A stretch of 62,000 bases of DNA, taken from Zygnema cylindricum (taxonomy: Eukaryota > Streptophyta > Zygnematophyceae > Zygnematales > Zygnemataceae). The stretch is from assembly GCA_037447655.1 (NCBI GenBank), contig JBBHKE010000838.1:135122-197121 (forward strand), given 5' to 3'. The position numbers were made by a program, and so were the translations under genes. The notes under the pieces are model-generated. The model did not search any database and had not been told where the DNA came from. It worked only from the letters and a program-made list of their open reading frames with translations. Every line of letters begins with the position of its first letter. Position 1 is the first letter of the stretch. Positions 23,428-33,744 of the stretch are shown in pieces.

Positions 23428-26400
23428 TTGCTGTAACTGTTGTTGTTGTTGATGTTGTTGCTGTAATTGTTGTTGTTGTAACTGCTGCTGCTGTTGTTGT
23501 TGTTGTTGTTGTTGAGGTGGTGGCGGTTGTGGTTGCTGGTGCTGTAACTGCTGCTGTGCTTGTGGTTGTGGCTGTCCTTGTTGTAATTGCTGTTGTTGTG
23601 GACCGCCTAAAGCACCGGCAATGGTGGTAGCAGCAGCCATAGCCGCCATCTGTCCCATTGGCTGTTGCTGAGGAACTTGAGAGGGAACGACACCCGCCGA
23701 TGAATACACCGAGGCTGCTGTCATTAAACGTTGCTGATCTACAGCAGACAAGAAACCGGGCAATAAAGCAAGCATTGAACAACCACTGTAGCATATGTGA
23801 TTTACAAAATACGAAGTGGACTCTGTTCTACACTGAATCCAATAACGCATGATAAAAAACGCCGTAAAAGTGTTTTTGGACAATCGCAGCTAAGAAACTG
23901 GGCAGTCAGGCAGCCACATGATACCAGGTCTGTCATATTCGTAAATTTAGAACATCAGGTCCAGACCAGTCATATGCACTAAGCACAGAGTAGCAGCACA
24001 ACAAGTAGCTGTTTGCAACACAGATTCACCACATTGATGCTGTACAAAGTAGCCTTCATTTGCCCACTTAAGTATTAATACCTTGAGCAAATGAACCTCC
24101 TGCTGAGGCACCACTTGGACGGCCCTGTGAATCCCCAGCCGCAAACAAAATTAACTGCCGCAAACAAAACTAACTTTCCCTGAGCCGCCAATGTCCTTCA
24201 GACCAACATCTTCACATAAAACATGGTAAAAACAAATGGAAGCGGCAGTATAGTGAACATACCAAGCTCCTTTCTTGGACAGAGGTTTTCTCATTCTCTG
24301 CAAAATCAACTCGGAGCTGACGACCATTTATTTCGTAACCCTGCAAATTGCGACGAGCACTTTGTGCAGTTTCTTCATCCCTGTATTCACAGAATCCATA
24401 GCCCTTTGGCTTCCCTGTCTCTCTGTCGACCACCAGCCTGTTACAATACCCGTTTCCAAAACCTTTTCATTATTTCAAGCAAATTCCATGCAAACAAAAT
24501 TCTTGTCGAGTGGTCATGAAGCATTTATCGCTCCAAACACTGGGATCTCTAATGAAACCCTTTAGAAGGGACTAGATTGTGATAGCCTGCTGCAATTCTA
24601 AGCCGCACACCTTGCTGTACATAATCAAGGGCTTGCTGTACATAATCAAGGGAAACATCACTAACAAATCAAAAATGTCAATAAAACAAATCAGGGACGT
24701 CCTCATTGCTAACGAAAAAAATACACTAATAAGATACACCGCCTTGAACTGAATACTTTCTGCTGTGCTCCAACATAAATGTTTTTGTCTTGGCCATGTC
24801 CTCACTCCGGTTCATAAGTACTTCCAAAAATACGAGTAATCTCACATTCACAATAACGGCATCAAACAATGGTTATAAATATAAGGGCATTAAGCTAAGC
24901 AACAATGTTCACATGATATTTCACAAAAAAATGTAAACAATGTCATTGCAAAAGCTAAAGAAAGACAACTGGGAAGACAAGAAACACTTTATATAAGGTG
25001 CGCAGAATCATCAAAACCATTATTCACGTAGGCATGCACAAGAGCACAACGTTTGTCTTATCCTGTTCTATGATGTAACGAACACGGCTCGAGATTACAC
25101 ATGGAATGTTTGCCAATGCTTATGTTCAAATTGGAATTACCCAATCAAAATACCAAAATTGAAATTATTCAAATGGCGTAATAGAATGTTTGCCAGTGTT
25201 TATGCTCGAAGACATTCCCACAATGCTTCATTCCCCTAAAACAAAAAATACTTATCTCCAGCCAAGGGAACTTCAAGAACATCTATAATAAACACAAATT
25301 CCATACAAAAAACAACAGAGTGAGTGTGACTAAAAAAAAATATCCAATATGGTCGTTCACATTGAACCACAAAAAAAACATGTCGAATCTAACAACAATA
25401 TATATGTCAAATTCTGAGTCTCATAGAAAAGATAATGATATCTCCATGCCTTGTCGTAGCCAAATAGCAGCACACTGAGCCATGTCTATGCCATAGTTCA
25501 AATTTGCGAAAACAAATGGAAATGCTATATGCAGCCACCCATACGTACACGTATAATAAAGTGTAAGTGTGTGAAAGCAATTGAAAACGCTACATACAGT
25601 TACCCCATAGTATACGACGCATATTATACCATACATTAAGTGTACAATATAAGGTGACCACATATAAAATTTTCAGCTTGAACTATGGGCTATGCAAAGA
25701 ATACATAGACTGTGTGCCATTCTAAGTTCAGTGGAAAAGATAAGCCTACTACAAAAGAAACCAAGAGACAACTGCACATCACCAAGCCACATAAAACGTT
25801 GATGAATAGTCAAAATTTCCGAAGAATTGTGCGATTACATCATCCGTAGTCATCATTCATTGAAGATATCTTCGAAGTGAACAACAACTTTGATTTGATT
25901 CGTTGGTCATAATGAAAATCCTAAAAAGCTTCTTTCACTGTTTGTATCTATACTGCTCGAATGTTTTTTCAAAAACATTCATTTCATTCCCTTATCACCC
26001 TCTCTCGTTTCCTTTCTCCCTTTGCCTTTCCCTCTCCCTCTCTCACTACATCCGGATTTCCGTCTCCTTCTCCAATTCCCCTTTCCTTCTCCCTATAGCC
26101 CTCCATTTTTTTTCTATGTGAGAGGGAGACGGGAAAGGAGTGGGAGGGGAGGGAGAGGGAGAAGGAGAGGGAGAGAGAGAGAGAGCTACAGTAAACCTGC
26201 TAACCACGTACCGAAAGGATACCACAGGTCCAACCTCCTCACAAGCTTGTCGTATTTGCTCCTCCGTAGCATCATAAGGAATGTTGCCAACTGAGATGTA
26301 AACAAGACGGCCTCAAGAAGTTAGAAAAACCGCTCAAACGGATGACAAAAAAAATGACAATAAAACACACTCGAACTTTTGGTCAAATAACGCAAAAGAA

Positions 26401-26647
26401 TCAATAAGTATGGCAGATGTGCAGAAATTGAATCAAAGATTGGGAAGGAAGCAAAACTCTCAAAAGATGAAAATCAAAATTCGTGTATTGGTCAAATAAC
26501 GCAGGAGAATGAATGAATAATTATAAGAAAATGTGCAATGTCAAAGATATCATTGAACCTTGAAAAATTTCATAAGCCAAGCCAAAAGAGTGGTCTTCTT
26601 CACATACCAAAGACACATTTCGCAGAAGAAGATCGCTGACTGTTCAT
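16034..26647 (-). CDS. CSTF64: Cleavage stimulation factor subunit CstF64 (complete, 12 exons, 829 aa)
   Basis: CstF64 binds the U/GU-rich element downstream of poly(A) sites and joins CstF77 in nuclear pre-mRNA 3'-end processing. Coding exons, 5' to 3': 26647-26608, 26290-26212, 24437-24263, 24124-24082, 23738-23158, 22583-22506, 22214-22176, 21048-20728, 20358-19957, 19369-19295, 18374-17847, 16162-16034. All introns are GT-AG and the joined frame of 2,490 nt has no internal stop. I see an N-terminal RRM (about residues 11-87; RNP2 CVFVGN, RNP1 KGYGFCEY), a hinge (about 284-342, with [19 protein letters not shown] and [10 protein letters not shown]) and the C-terminal helical domain (about 790-829, [20 protein letters not shown]). 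The RRM wording ([27 protein letters not shown]) is closer to plant than to animal CstF64. The start is set by [13 protein letters not shown] joining the RRM in frame. The protein is longer than usual (plants about 460, animals about 580) because of Gln-, Pro- and Met-rich linkers. Exon boundaries are my own reading; the long linker could hide alternative exons. Confidence 0.93.
16191..16395. repeat. 57-bp minisatellite in the last CstF64 intron
   Basis: About 3.6 copies of a 56-57 bp unit start at 16191, 16248, 16305 and 16361, each opening GAAAGGTTAAATTAGACACAGG or a close variant. It lies in the last intron (16163-17846), right beside the acceptor of the last exon on the minus strand. The remainder of that intron shows nothing recognisable. 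Confidence 0.75.
18375..19294 (-). other. CstF64 intron 10
   Basis: A 920-bp intron between exons 10 and 11. It contains a TA-rich tract near 18688-18700 and T/A homopolymers near 19050. I find no conserved exon in it. The short open frames have no homology that I recognise. Confidence 0.6.
20797..20970 (-). repeat. CstF64 exon 8 polyglutamine tract (37 Q, one Leu, 20 Q)
   Basis: In the minus-strand reading frame, 20797-20907 encodes 37 consecutive Gln, 20908-20910 encodes Leu and 20911-20970 encodes 20 Gln. Codons are a mixture of CAA and CAG rather than a pure trinucleotide run. The plus-strand poly-Cys, poly-Leu and poly-Val/Ala open frames are shadows of this tract. Confidence 0.9.
22241..22405. 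repeat. 84-bp tandem duplication in CstF64 intron 7
   Basis: The block GTAACAAAGAAACGATTAGC...CATGACATTGACATACTCATA at 22241 recurs diverged from about 22325. Both lie just upstream of exon 7 on the minus strand, in intron 6 (22215-22505). Purely intronic. Confidence 0.6.
23350..23433 (-). repeat. CstF64 exon 5 polyglutamine tract (28 Q)
   Basis: Twenty-eight consecutive Gln codons, largely alternating CAA and CAG as a (CAACAG)n hexamer, lie between a Leu and a Glu. Shorter Gln runs follow on both sides (about 23320-23600). The tract separates the conserved [12 protein letters not shown] segment from the [12 protein letters not shown] hinge. Confidence 0.9.
24438..26211 (-). other. CstF64 intron 2, with an inverted pyrimidine/purine pair
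   Basis: A 1,774-bp intron splitting the RRM between SFR and LVVDRE. Near its 5' end, 26110-26190 is purine-rich and 25995-26100 pyrimidine-rich on the plus strand, so the intron RNA could form a long imperfect duplex close to the donor site. A 22-bp direct repeat (CTTGCTGTACATAATCAAGG) sits at about 24609-24652. No other gene is seen within it. Confidence 0.6.
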
Positions 26648-27348
26648 CTTCTGCAATTCAATGCCAATTAGGTTTCAGCGTTTGAAATACTAGAAAAACC
26701 CTGGAAAAACTTCAGTATTTTGCTGCAATATTTTCTCTTGCTACCTTAAAATTCCTTCAAATGCTTGCACCTGGATCGACATATAAACTCTCTCTGACTC
26801 CCTATGTCTGTTCATCTCCTACCTCCCTGCCTCTACCTTTTTCATCTCCAACTCTATATATTTCTCTCTTTAGCTCTATCTCTATCTCAATCTGCAACCA
26901 ATTATTATGTGGATGCGTTGCATGTATGCCTTAAACCCTTCAAGTCCCGCCGATTAAAACCGACGGGCTCTGACTCACTCTCCCTCTCCTCTCTCCCTAT
27001 CTCGCCCTACATGCAATTCAAAAGATGCCTAGGTACTTGCTGAGCCTTTATCACTGTAAAACACTTTCTTTTCTCCAGCTTCAAACTTTCTTCTCCGGCA
27101 ATCAAAGTAGATTTAATAGAAGTATCCAGCGTGTGTCGTATTACGATGACGCAGGTTGAAAACTTGAAACCCTAAAAGCAATTTTATATCCTAATCAAAA
27201 CTTTCAAAGGATGGACGGAGCTGAACAAGATGGAAAATAGCGTAATCCGGTCTGTTTCATCCCTTGTTGTTCAAATCGCGCGATTTTTTCCTTTTTTGCG
27301 ATAGAAACGTATAAATCGTGACTTTTGAAAAAATCGCAAAAAATCGCG
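26648..27348. promoter_or_regulatory. Upstream region of CstF64, probable promoter and leader
   Basis: This lies directly 5' of the CstF64 start codon on the minus strand. It contains a CT-rich tract (about 26790-26890) and, at 27275-27345, paired GATTTTTTCC/GAAAAAATCGC boxes around a TATAAATC-like sequence. No start site can be fixed from sequence alone, and a further untranslated exon is possible. Confidence 0.35.
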
Positions 27349-27524
27349 ATGTACTTTCTGTCCGGTAAACTGTACGGCTAATTTACAGTAGCTGTACGGT
27401 ATTTTACGATAGATGTAAAAATTTGTACGGTAAATGTACGAAATTTGACGAAAAGATACGTTGCACTTCGTAGAACTTTCTGTCCGGTAAAGTGAACAGA
27501 AATTTTACGGAAATGTACATAATT

Positions 27525-28421
27525 GTAGTGTTGTGTATCGGTAAAAAACTCATCGCGATAACACCGATACCGATAGTTATCGGTTATCGAACGGTCAGCG
27601 GTCCCGATATATTTGTACTTTCTGTACTTTATGTACTTTCTGTCCGGAGTGCTTTCTGTCCGGTAAACTGACCGGTAAATTTACGAGAAATGTACGTTTT
27701 TTTACGGGAAATGTACGGAATTTGACGAAAAAATACGTTGCACTTTGTAGTACTTTTTGGGCGGTTAACTGAACATAAATTATACGGGAACGTACGAAAT
27801 TGTACCGATAAACTGATTATCATGGAACGGTAAAAAGACGGCGGACACAAAGTACAACGGATGCAAAATAACATTATGCGCGCCGCCGGAATCGAACGGA
27901 CGACATTCAATGAGAAAATACGAGCGGACGGTCAGCGTGAGCGCCGGCATCTCGGAATGGCTTTTTTGGCGGCTTTTGCCAAAAAAGCCGGCGGATTGAC
28001 ACGTGGCAGGTTTCCACTGGATCCCAAAAAATAAAGGGACAAAGCCACGACGTCGGATCTGAAAGGTACATCGTTTTAACTAGAGCCGTACTAAATTCGT
28101 ACACATCTTATGCCGGCTACTGTACTTTCGGCTTGTACAAATGATCTGATTGGTAGGTACCTCAGGGGTTGTGAGTAGGGCGCGTTGGGGGAATAAGACG
28201 TACAGTTGAGTGTACATGCCGTACATTTATCTGTACGGCTCGTACAGTTATCGCCGATAGTTATCGTTATCGGCATTATCGCCGATAAGTAGCCGATATT
28301 ATCGGCTACTTATCGGCGATAAGACCGATAGCGATATATAGTACCAATATATCGATTATCGGGTCCCCAAAAAAAGGCCCATATCGGTTATCGGCAATTC
28401 CTTACTGATACACAACACTAC
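27525..28421. mobile_element. Candidate TATCG-rich inverted-repeat element (897 bp)
   Basis: GTAGTGTTGTGTATCGGTAA at the left pairs with a right end whose reverse complement is GTAGTGTTGTGTATCAGTAA (19 of 20). ATAATT, extendable to ACATAATTGTA, flanks both sides, compatible with a target duplication. Inside are TATCGG repeats and a 47-nt palindrome at 28276-28322. The internal sequence also shares repeats with its flank, which weakens the call. Confidence 0.5.
28276..28322. repeat. Near-perfect palindrome, 23-bp arms, 1-nt centre
   Basis: The left arm 28276-28298 is the exact reverse complement of 28300-28322, with one base between. The arms contain CGATAAGTAGCCGATA. It can extrude as a cruciform, or fold as a hairpin if transcribed. 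Confidence 0.9.
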
Positions 28422-28599
28422 ATAATTGTACCAAAAATGTACGGACCATGACGAGAAGATACGAAAAATGTACGAAAAAATACAAAATGCGTTATATGTG
28501 AAATTTATTTTTGTTTACATGTACAAAATAGTACGGACGAAAATTCATTAATGATTTTTACGATTTTTCCAAAAGGTTCAATGCGTTTGTTACGTATAA

Positions 28600-30035
28600 G
28601 GCCAAGTTCCATCAGACGAAAACTGGGGTTGTTTACAGAAATCCGCGACTATCCGTACCAGAACGTACCGCTAATTTTGTTTTTATGCGAAAACATACAT
28701 TACAGAGAATCTTGCCAATACTCTCCGAAGGTCTAGAAGGTAATACTGACCGTGGGATGTTCATCCGCGAAGCGTTCTCTTCATTTTTCTCTGTAGCTGC
28801 CAAAGTACCTGTAAGAGGTGGGTTGGCAGATACAGAAAATAATTAATAGCGACACGCTGGATGAAAAAGCTACGTGTCATGATGTAAAACCAACGAAAAT
28901 TGACCAAATTTGAACATGGTATGTACTTTTCAAAATGCAACTGAAAATTAAAAATGTAATCTCAAAACGGTCCTTCGTCGCGCAATTCCTTTCGTCACAC
29001 TTTTCCAGCAAAAGATTTTTGTCATGTTCGAAAATAGGAAATCTAAAAAATGAGCTGGCGTAAAAGACCGACTTTTGCAGAATGTACAAAAGTTGTGTCG
29101 TATTATGACTTAGTACGAAGGAACATAGTACGCAAATGAAGATTTGAAGTGAATTATGTCGGTGTGAAGATTTTTCAAATATTTTGATTATCCGCTAAAA
29201 ATCCACGTGGTACCACTCAATGTATAACACGTGGATTACAGACTCTTCGTGATGGAACATCGACTCAGGGTAACATTACATTAGGCGGTCCTAGTAAATG
29301 TACTGATAAAGCTACTGACAGCGTTTACTGGGAGTCCGCTCTATTTTGTCGGGCCAGTAACGAACCTTCCCCAATTATGATTGGCGCCACATAGGTTAGA
29401 GTCCTGATTCTAAAAATCTTAAAAGAATCTACAAACGGAAGGTCAGAACAAAATATCTGTACGACCGGAGGTAGTTAATGATTCGTACGTCAAGTTTGCG
29501 GCTAGATTTTGATTTTCAAAATGAAAATCAAAATTTCGTAACGGAATGGCAAAAGGACGCAGCAAACTTTGAATGTCGGTGGATGTTAGACGGAGCGTGC
29601 GAGGATATTTTCGACATACCTACATCCAACGTGGCACGCGGCACATGCCCTGTGTACGTCTGTGATCGATTGTTCAAAGTAGATTTTTTTTTGCTTTTTC
29701 ACGTGTACCAATGGTAATCATCGTGTGGGCCCCAACTCTCCTCACGAGGAGAGTTGGGGGCCACTGGATGATGTGCGCGATTGCTTCGCGGATCTCAAAA
29801 ATTGAAACATCCAACGGTCAAGAATGACGCCTACATCATTGGAGCTTCTCGACAGCTTTCCAGTAACGATGTTTCGTTGAAAAAAAAAAATAGTCTGACT
29901 CTGTACGGCACTGTACGAAAATGTACGGCATCCAGTAACGAACCCCACTTTTCGTCTAATGGAATGTTGCCCTCAATAAACCCGGTCTGTAGAATTAGCC
30001 GTACGATTACAGAAACGTCTGATGGAACTTGGCCC
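28600..30035. mobile_element. Composite Harbinger-like element (chimera of two subfamilies)
   Basis: GGCCAAGTTCCATCAGACG at the left is mirrored exactly at the right end, and TAA flanks both sides (28597-28599 and 30036-30038). The left half (to about 29270) matches the element at 43714-45614. The right half (from about 29285, starting TTAGGCGGTCC) matches the element at 54373-55544. A central hairpin with 14-bp perfect arms (29730-29743 and 29746-29759) is the empty equivalent of the hAT insertion site at 54877. No transposase frame. Confidence 0.65.
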
Positions 30036-30373
30036 TAATTCGTCGCGATTAAATCGATCGCACTAAACGCCGTGAACAACTATGGTTTCATCCATAGATG
30101 TTTCATTCGTACTATGCGCACGGAAAAGTATTTTAAAAAAGAATGCATATGCGGATTATTCAAAATATCACATTTTTTAAAATATGTTGACCGACTTTGA
30201 CTTATTATAAAATAAAATACGAAAAACTCAAAAAAAATAAAGAATAAATTACAATACGACATCTTAAACGATAAAAGTATGAAACATTAATCAAAACCTC
30301 TATGCTCCAAAGTTTACCCGCGACGTTAATGCCTCATGACCGAAATAATAAACCACCAATCAGCAACCAGACT
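30036..30373. other. Short gene-free stretch upstream of the Ty3 LTR
   Basis: AT-rich. The segment with CCATAGATGTTTCATTCG is shared, inverted, with about 43670-43700. Nothing else is recognisable. Confidence 0.4.
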
Positions 30374-31351
30374 TGTAACACTAATAGTGGATCAAACTTG
30401 TTCGTAAAAGGGTATTAAAGTATTACGAAAATAAAGTTTTGAATTTGATAGGCGTCTGCAAAAGAATCGCACGATTTGGGGTTGTGTTTTAAAAAATATA
30501 GTGATTGGTGTATTTAGGCGACAGCGCGAGGTCAAAATAATGATTAGGTGTTAATTGTTACGGGTTAAGGGTCAAACTATCCGCGCAATTTAAGGCGTAC
30601 GTTTATAAAGAACTAAACGAAAAAATATTTCGTTTGGTACGCACGATGGTTCGTTTCGTACAATTTTTAGTACGAAACGTCACTTTCACTTAAGAGAATT
30701 TAGTGGGGAGTTTCGCATGCGAAATTTGTGACGCACGATTGTGCGAAGTGGCGTTTTGTTTGGCGAGCACTTTTGCACGTAAATGTTACATAGTGAAACG
30801 TAGCGTTTGATTGGTTAGTAAAGTGCTAAGTAGTTAGTAAGAGATTTCGCACGTTATTGCATTGGTCAGTGCGAGTCCCACCTGATCAATGATTGGCCCA
30901 GGTAAAAGCCTGTTCAAACGAAGTAATGACTCTGGCCTGGCTAGTCCAAGGCAATGATGGATAAATAGTGTAGTCTAAGAGGAGAGTAGACATCTTTTCC
31001 TTTGGGAAAAGTTTGGGGAAATTCTAACTGATCTTGGTCTTGAGCGATTAAAACCAAATTGGAGCATTGGCATTTTGGCATTGAAATCTTTTACAAACTA
31101 AGTAGTGTTTTAGTAGTTAAGAGATATACTTATTAAGAGTAAGAGTAGAGGAAAACACTTTAATAAGAAGGGTTGAGCCACGGGGGCAAGAGACCAAGGT
31201 AATGTTATGTGGACAGAAGCTTCTTATAATTTAAAGTTTATCCTTATGTCAGTGCTTTCCAATGTGGATGTCTATTTTCCAATGTGTGGAATGTGCAGTT
31301 GAAATTGATTGAAGTAATGGGATTTTCTGAGAGGTTAGAAATCCTATTACA
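30374..31351 (+). mobile_element. 5' LTR of Ty3 element 1 (978 bp)
   Basis: The LTR begins TGTAACA and ends ATTACA. It is followed two bases later by TGGTATCAAAGC (31354-31365), nearly the initiator-Met tRNA primer binding site TGGTATCAGAGC. It matches the two LTRs of the element at 47159-53158. It carries neither small transposon found in those LTRs, so it preserves both empty sites (TA at 30841-30842 and 31103-31104). Confidence 0.85.
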
Positions 31352-32133
31352 TATGGTATCAAAGCTTTGGTTAGAAACTAAGAAAAAGTTTTCTCACTCG
31401 AATATCGACTGCCATGACGGGTGAGGATGCTCTAAACTGTGTCGGTAGAACGAAAATGTAAAGTGGTAGCGGATTGGAGGGAAACTGAGTGATCACACTG
31501 CCAGCGACCGTTAGTTAGATATGGGGCGTGCTCAAGTCCTAAGGACTAAGGCGGGGTGGGCAGTGTAGCCACCGCTGAAGCTCACTCCAATTACCTAGAG
31601 GCCAAACAAACTTGCCTTCTCCAAGCAATGATTCATCTGTAGAGGGAGGGTTAGAAGCCATGAAGGTTGAGGATATGAAGATTAGAGAACAAAAGATCCT
31701 GATATAGTGGGAAATGAGAAATTTGCTAATGGTGGAGAAAGAAAGTGGAGCACTTTACTCCTTCAAGAGCAAAGAAGTCCAAAAATGACTTAAAACTTTT
31801 CAAACCCCAAATTGTTATCTTTGAGAGCTTTTCAAATTTGCTTTTACAAAATTAATGGTTGAACCTTACCTTTAGAAAGCTTTCAATTTTGCTGTTGCAA
31901 AATTTTTGAGGAACTTCTTACCTTTTGCATCAATGTTTGGGAAATTGAAGAATTGAATTTGCACTAACTTACTTTCAATGTCTTATTGATTTCTCAAATT
32001 TTGATCTTTTTCAAAGGATTTGTTAAGGAGAACAAGTCTTCGATTGGAGCAATTTGAGGACTTTAAACCTGCAACAAATTTCTTTGGGAAATTATATTCT
32101 ATCTTTCTTTTGTTCGATCTCATTTTTGTGATT

Positions 32134-32666
32134 ATGGTAAATTCGGCATGGAAACGTGAAATGGAAAATGCCTTGAATGTTTTGAAAAAACGTAGTGTGA
32201 AATTGGTTAAAAGATTTAATAATCATGCTGTTGCTGTGGATGAAACAATTTTTGAGTTGAAAAATGAATTGAAGGATGTTAAGGAAAATGGAAATGTTTC
32301 AAATCAAAAATTGGATGAGCTAATTAATTTAATTCACACTAGAAATGATGCTAATGACCAAAAGGGTAAGAGTAGTAAAAAGAATGCCCGTTTTAGGGAG
32401 GATGATCATGATAGACCTAAAAAGATAAGAGATATGAAATTATCTATTATTGAGGCACCATCCTTTCATGGTAAAAGATTGATGAGTTGGATGCTTGGAT
32501 TTTTCATATTGAGTATTATTTGGAATCTAGGAACTGTGATAGTGATGATTACACTTATTTTGTTGTAAGCTTTTTGAAGGGTGATGCTCAGATTTGGTAT
32601 TACACTCAGAGGAGGTCTAATTTAATTCGTGATAATGTTGAGTGCGAAACGGAAATGGCTAGCTAA
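32134..32666 (+). pseudogene. Ty3 gag, frameshifted
   Basis: The frame from 32134 encodes a Lys/Glu-rich, coiled-coil-like N-terminal part. A lost base near 32481 then shifts it, and the continuing frame carries gag-like sequence (AWIFHIEYYLE, FLKGDAQIWYYTQRR) up to TAA at 32664-32666. That wording is typical of the retrotransposon gag capsid family, which packages element RNA into cytoplasmic particles. No CCHC zinc knuckle is visible downstream, so part may be missing. It lies between the primer site and the protease. Confidence 0.7.
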
Positions 32667-32845
32667 AAGTCCTCAGTTGAGTCGATCAAATCCAGAGGTT
32701 AAGGAGTTAGCTCTGGAGGGCAAGCTAATGAATGGAAAGGCTAGGATAGCTGAAATTATTATGATGCTAATTACACTACGTAGATTGAACAATCCTTCTG
32801 ATCAAACTCTTAACAACAGACCTATGTTAGGACAGTTAAGTAACG

Positions 32846-33211
32846 ATGACAAAAAACAGATTCGAGTCTTTAGTGGAAGAGAAACCATTGAGAGTTATGG
32901 CAGATTCACGTGCTACACATAATTTTGTTTCACCTAAGTTTGTGGAGGAAAATAAAATTCCTACAGTCATAAGGGAAAAACCTTTACATGTTCAAGTGAC
33001 AAATGGTAATAAGTCTGCATTAAATTTACAAACTGACACAATAGAAGTTGATTTCCAAGGTCATAAAATGAAAGTTGTGTGTGAAATAAAGAATTTGGGT
33101 AGTGAGGAGCTAATACTAGGAAAGCCTTGGTTAACTGAACATAAGCCTCAAATTGATTGGGAAACTAACACCTTGAGAGTGAAGTCTGAAAACGGTTGGA
33201 AAGTTTTGTAA
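32846..33211 (+). pseudogene. Ty3 aspartic protease with an altered active site
   Basis: Retrotransposon aspartic proteases mature the Gag-Pol polyprotein. The frame shows the family layout: an active-site loop followed by THNFVS, a flap region, and ELILGKPWL near the end. The active-site triplet, usually Asp-Ser-Gly or Asp-Thr-Gly, is Asp-Ser-Arg here (codon 32909-32911). This would be expected to inactivate the enzyme. A stop at 33209-33211 separates it from the RT frame. Confidence 0.7.
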
Positions 33212-33486
33212 GCATTACCTTCGAAGAAGTCGCATAAGAATCATATAAATAACATAACCAAGTTGGGAGTGGAAGGTTTGAATTCCGCTAAACAATTGAA
33301 AAAGCATTTTAAAGATACAACTAATCATGCTTTCTTGTTATTAGTAACTAAGGCAGTTAGTGATGAAAGGGGGGGAGAAACATTAACATTGATGTCATTC
33401 CTAAATCAGACACCACTAAAACTCTTGAAAAACAAAAATCTGATTTTGTAACTGACATTAATACATCTGATGCTGCAGTTTAAGAT

Positions 33487-33744
33487 TTGATTTTTGAATT
33501 TAGAGATGTTTTCCCAAGTGACTTACCTTCAGTGAGGCCACCTTCCCGAGATGTGGAACATGTTATTAACCTTCAACCTGGATGTAATCCTCCTGTCACA
33601 AGAATTTATAAGCATAGCTTCTTTGAGCAGGAGGAGTTAAAGAAACAGATAAAGGATATTTTGGAGAAGGGACATATTCATCCCAACAAATCACCGTATG
33701 GAGCACCAGTTCTCTTCGTAGAAAAAAGAAGGACGATCGTTGAG
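33487..33744 (+). pseudogene. Ty3 reverse transcriptase, N-terminal fragment
   Basis: The frame carries typical Ty3 RT opening motifs: FRDVFPSDLPSVRPPSRDVEH, then KKQIKDILEKGHIHP and SPYGAPVLFVEK. It parallels 48983-49225 of the second element. At about 33744 the similarity stops abruptly and Copia LTR sequence begins, so the rest of RT, RNase H, integrase and the 3' LTR are missing. Confidence 0.8.

Larger units (their letters stand above)
27349..28500. repeat. GTAC-rich degenerate repeat region
   Basis: Units containing CTTTCTGTCCGGTAAACTG and AAATGTACGGAATTTGACGA recur (about 27355, 27475, 27650, 27710, 28435). GTAC occurs very often. The stretch has no gene; short open frames are unlike any known protein. 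A TATCG-rich inverted-repeat element occupies the middle. Confidence 0.6.

Noticed and set aside
23318-23794. Thr/Ala-rich and Val/Ala-rich frames around 23.3-23.8 kb
   Set aside because: They are shadows of CstF64 exon 5.
27875-27905. tRNA-like B box (GTTCGATTCC) on the minus strand
   Set aside because: The T-stem pairs only partly, and no A box, anticodon arm or acceptor stem can be folded around it. Coincidence or a very decayed tRNA-derived repeat.
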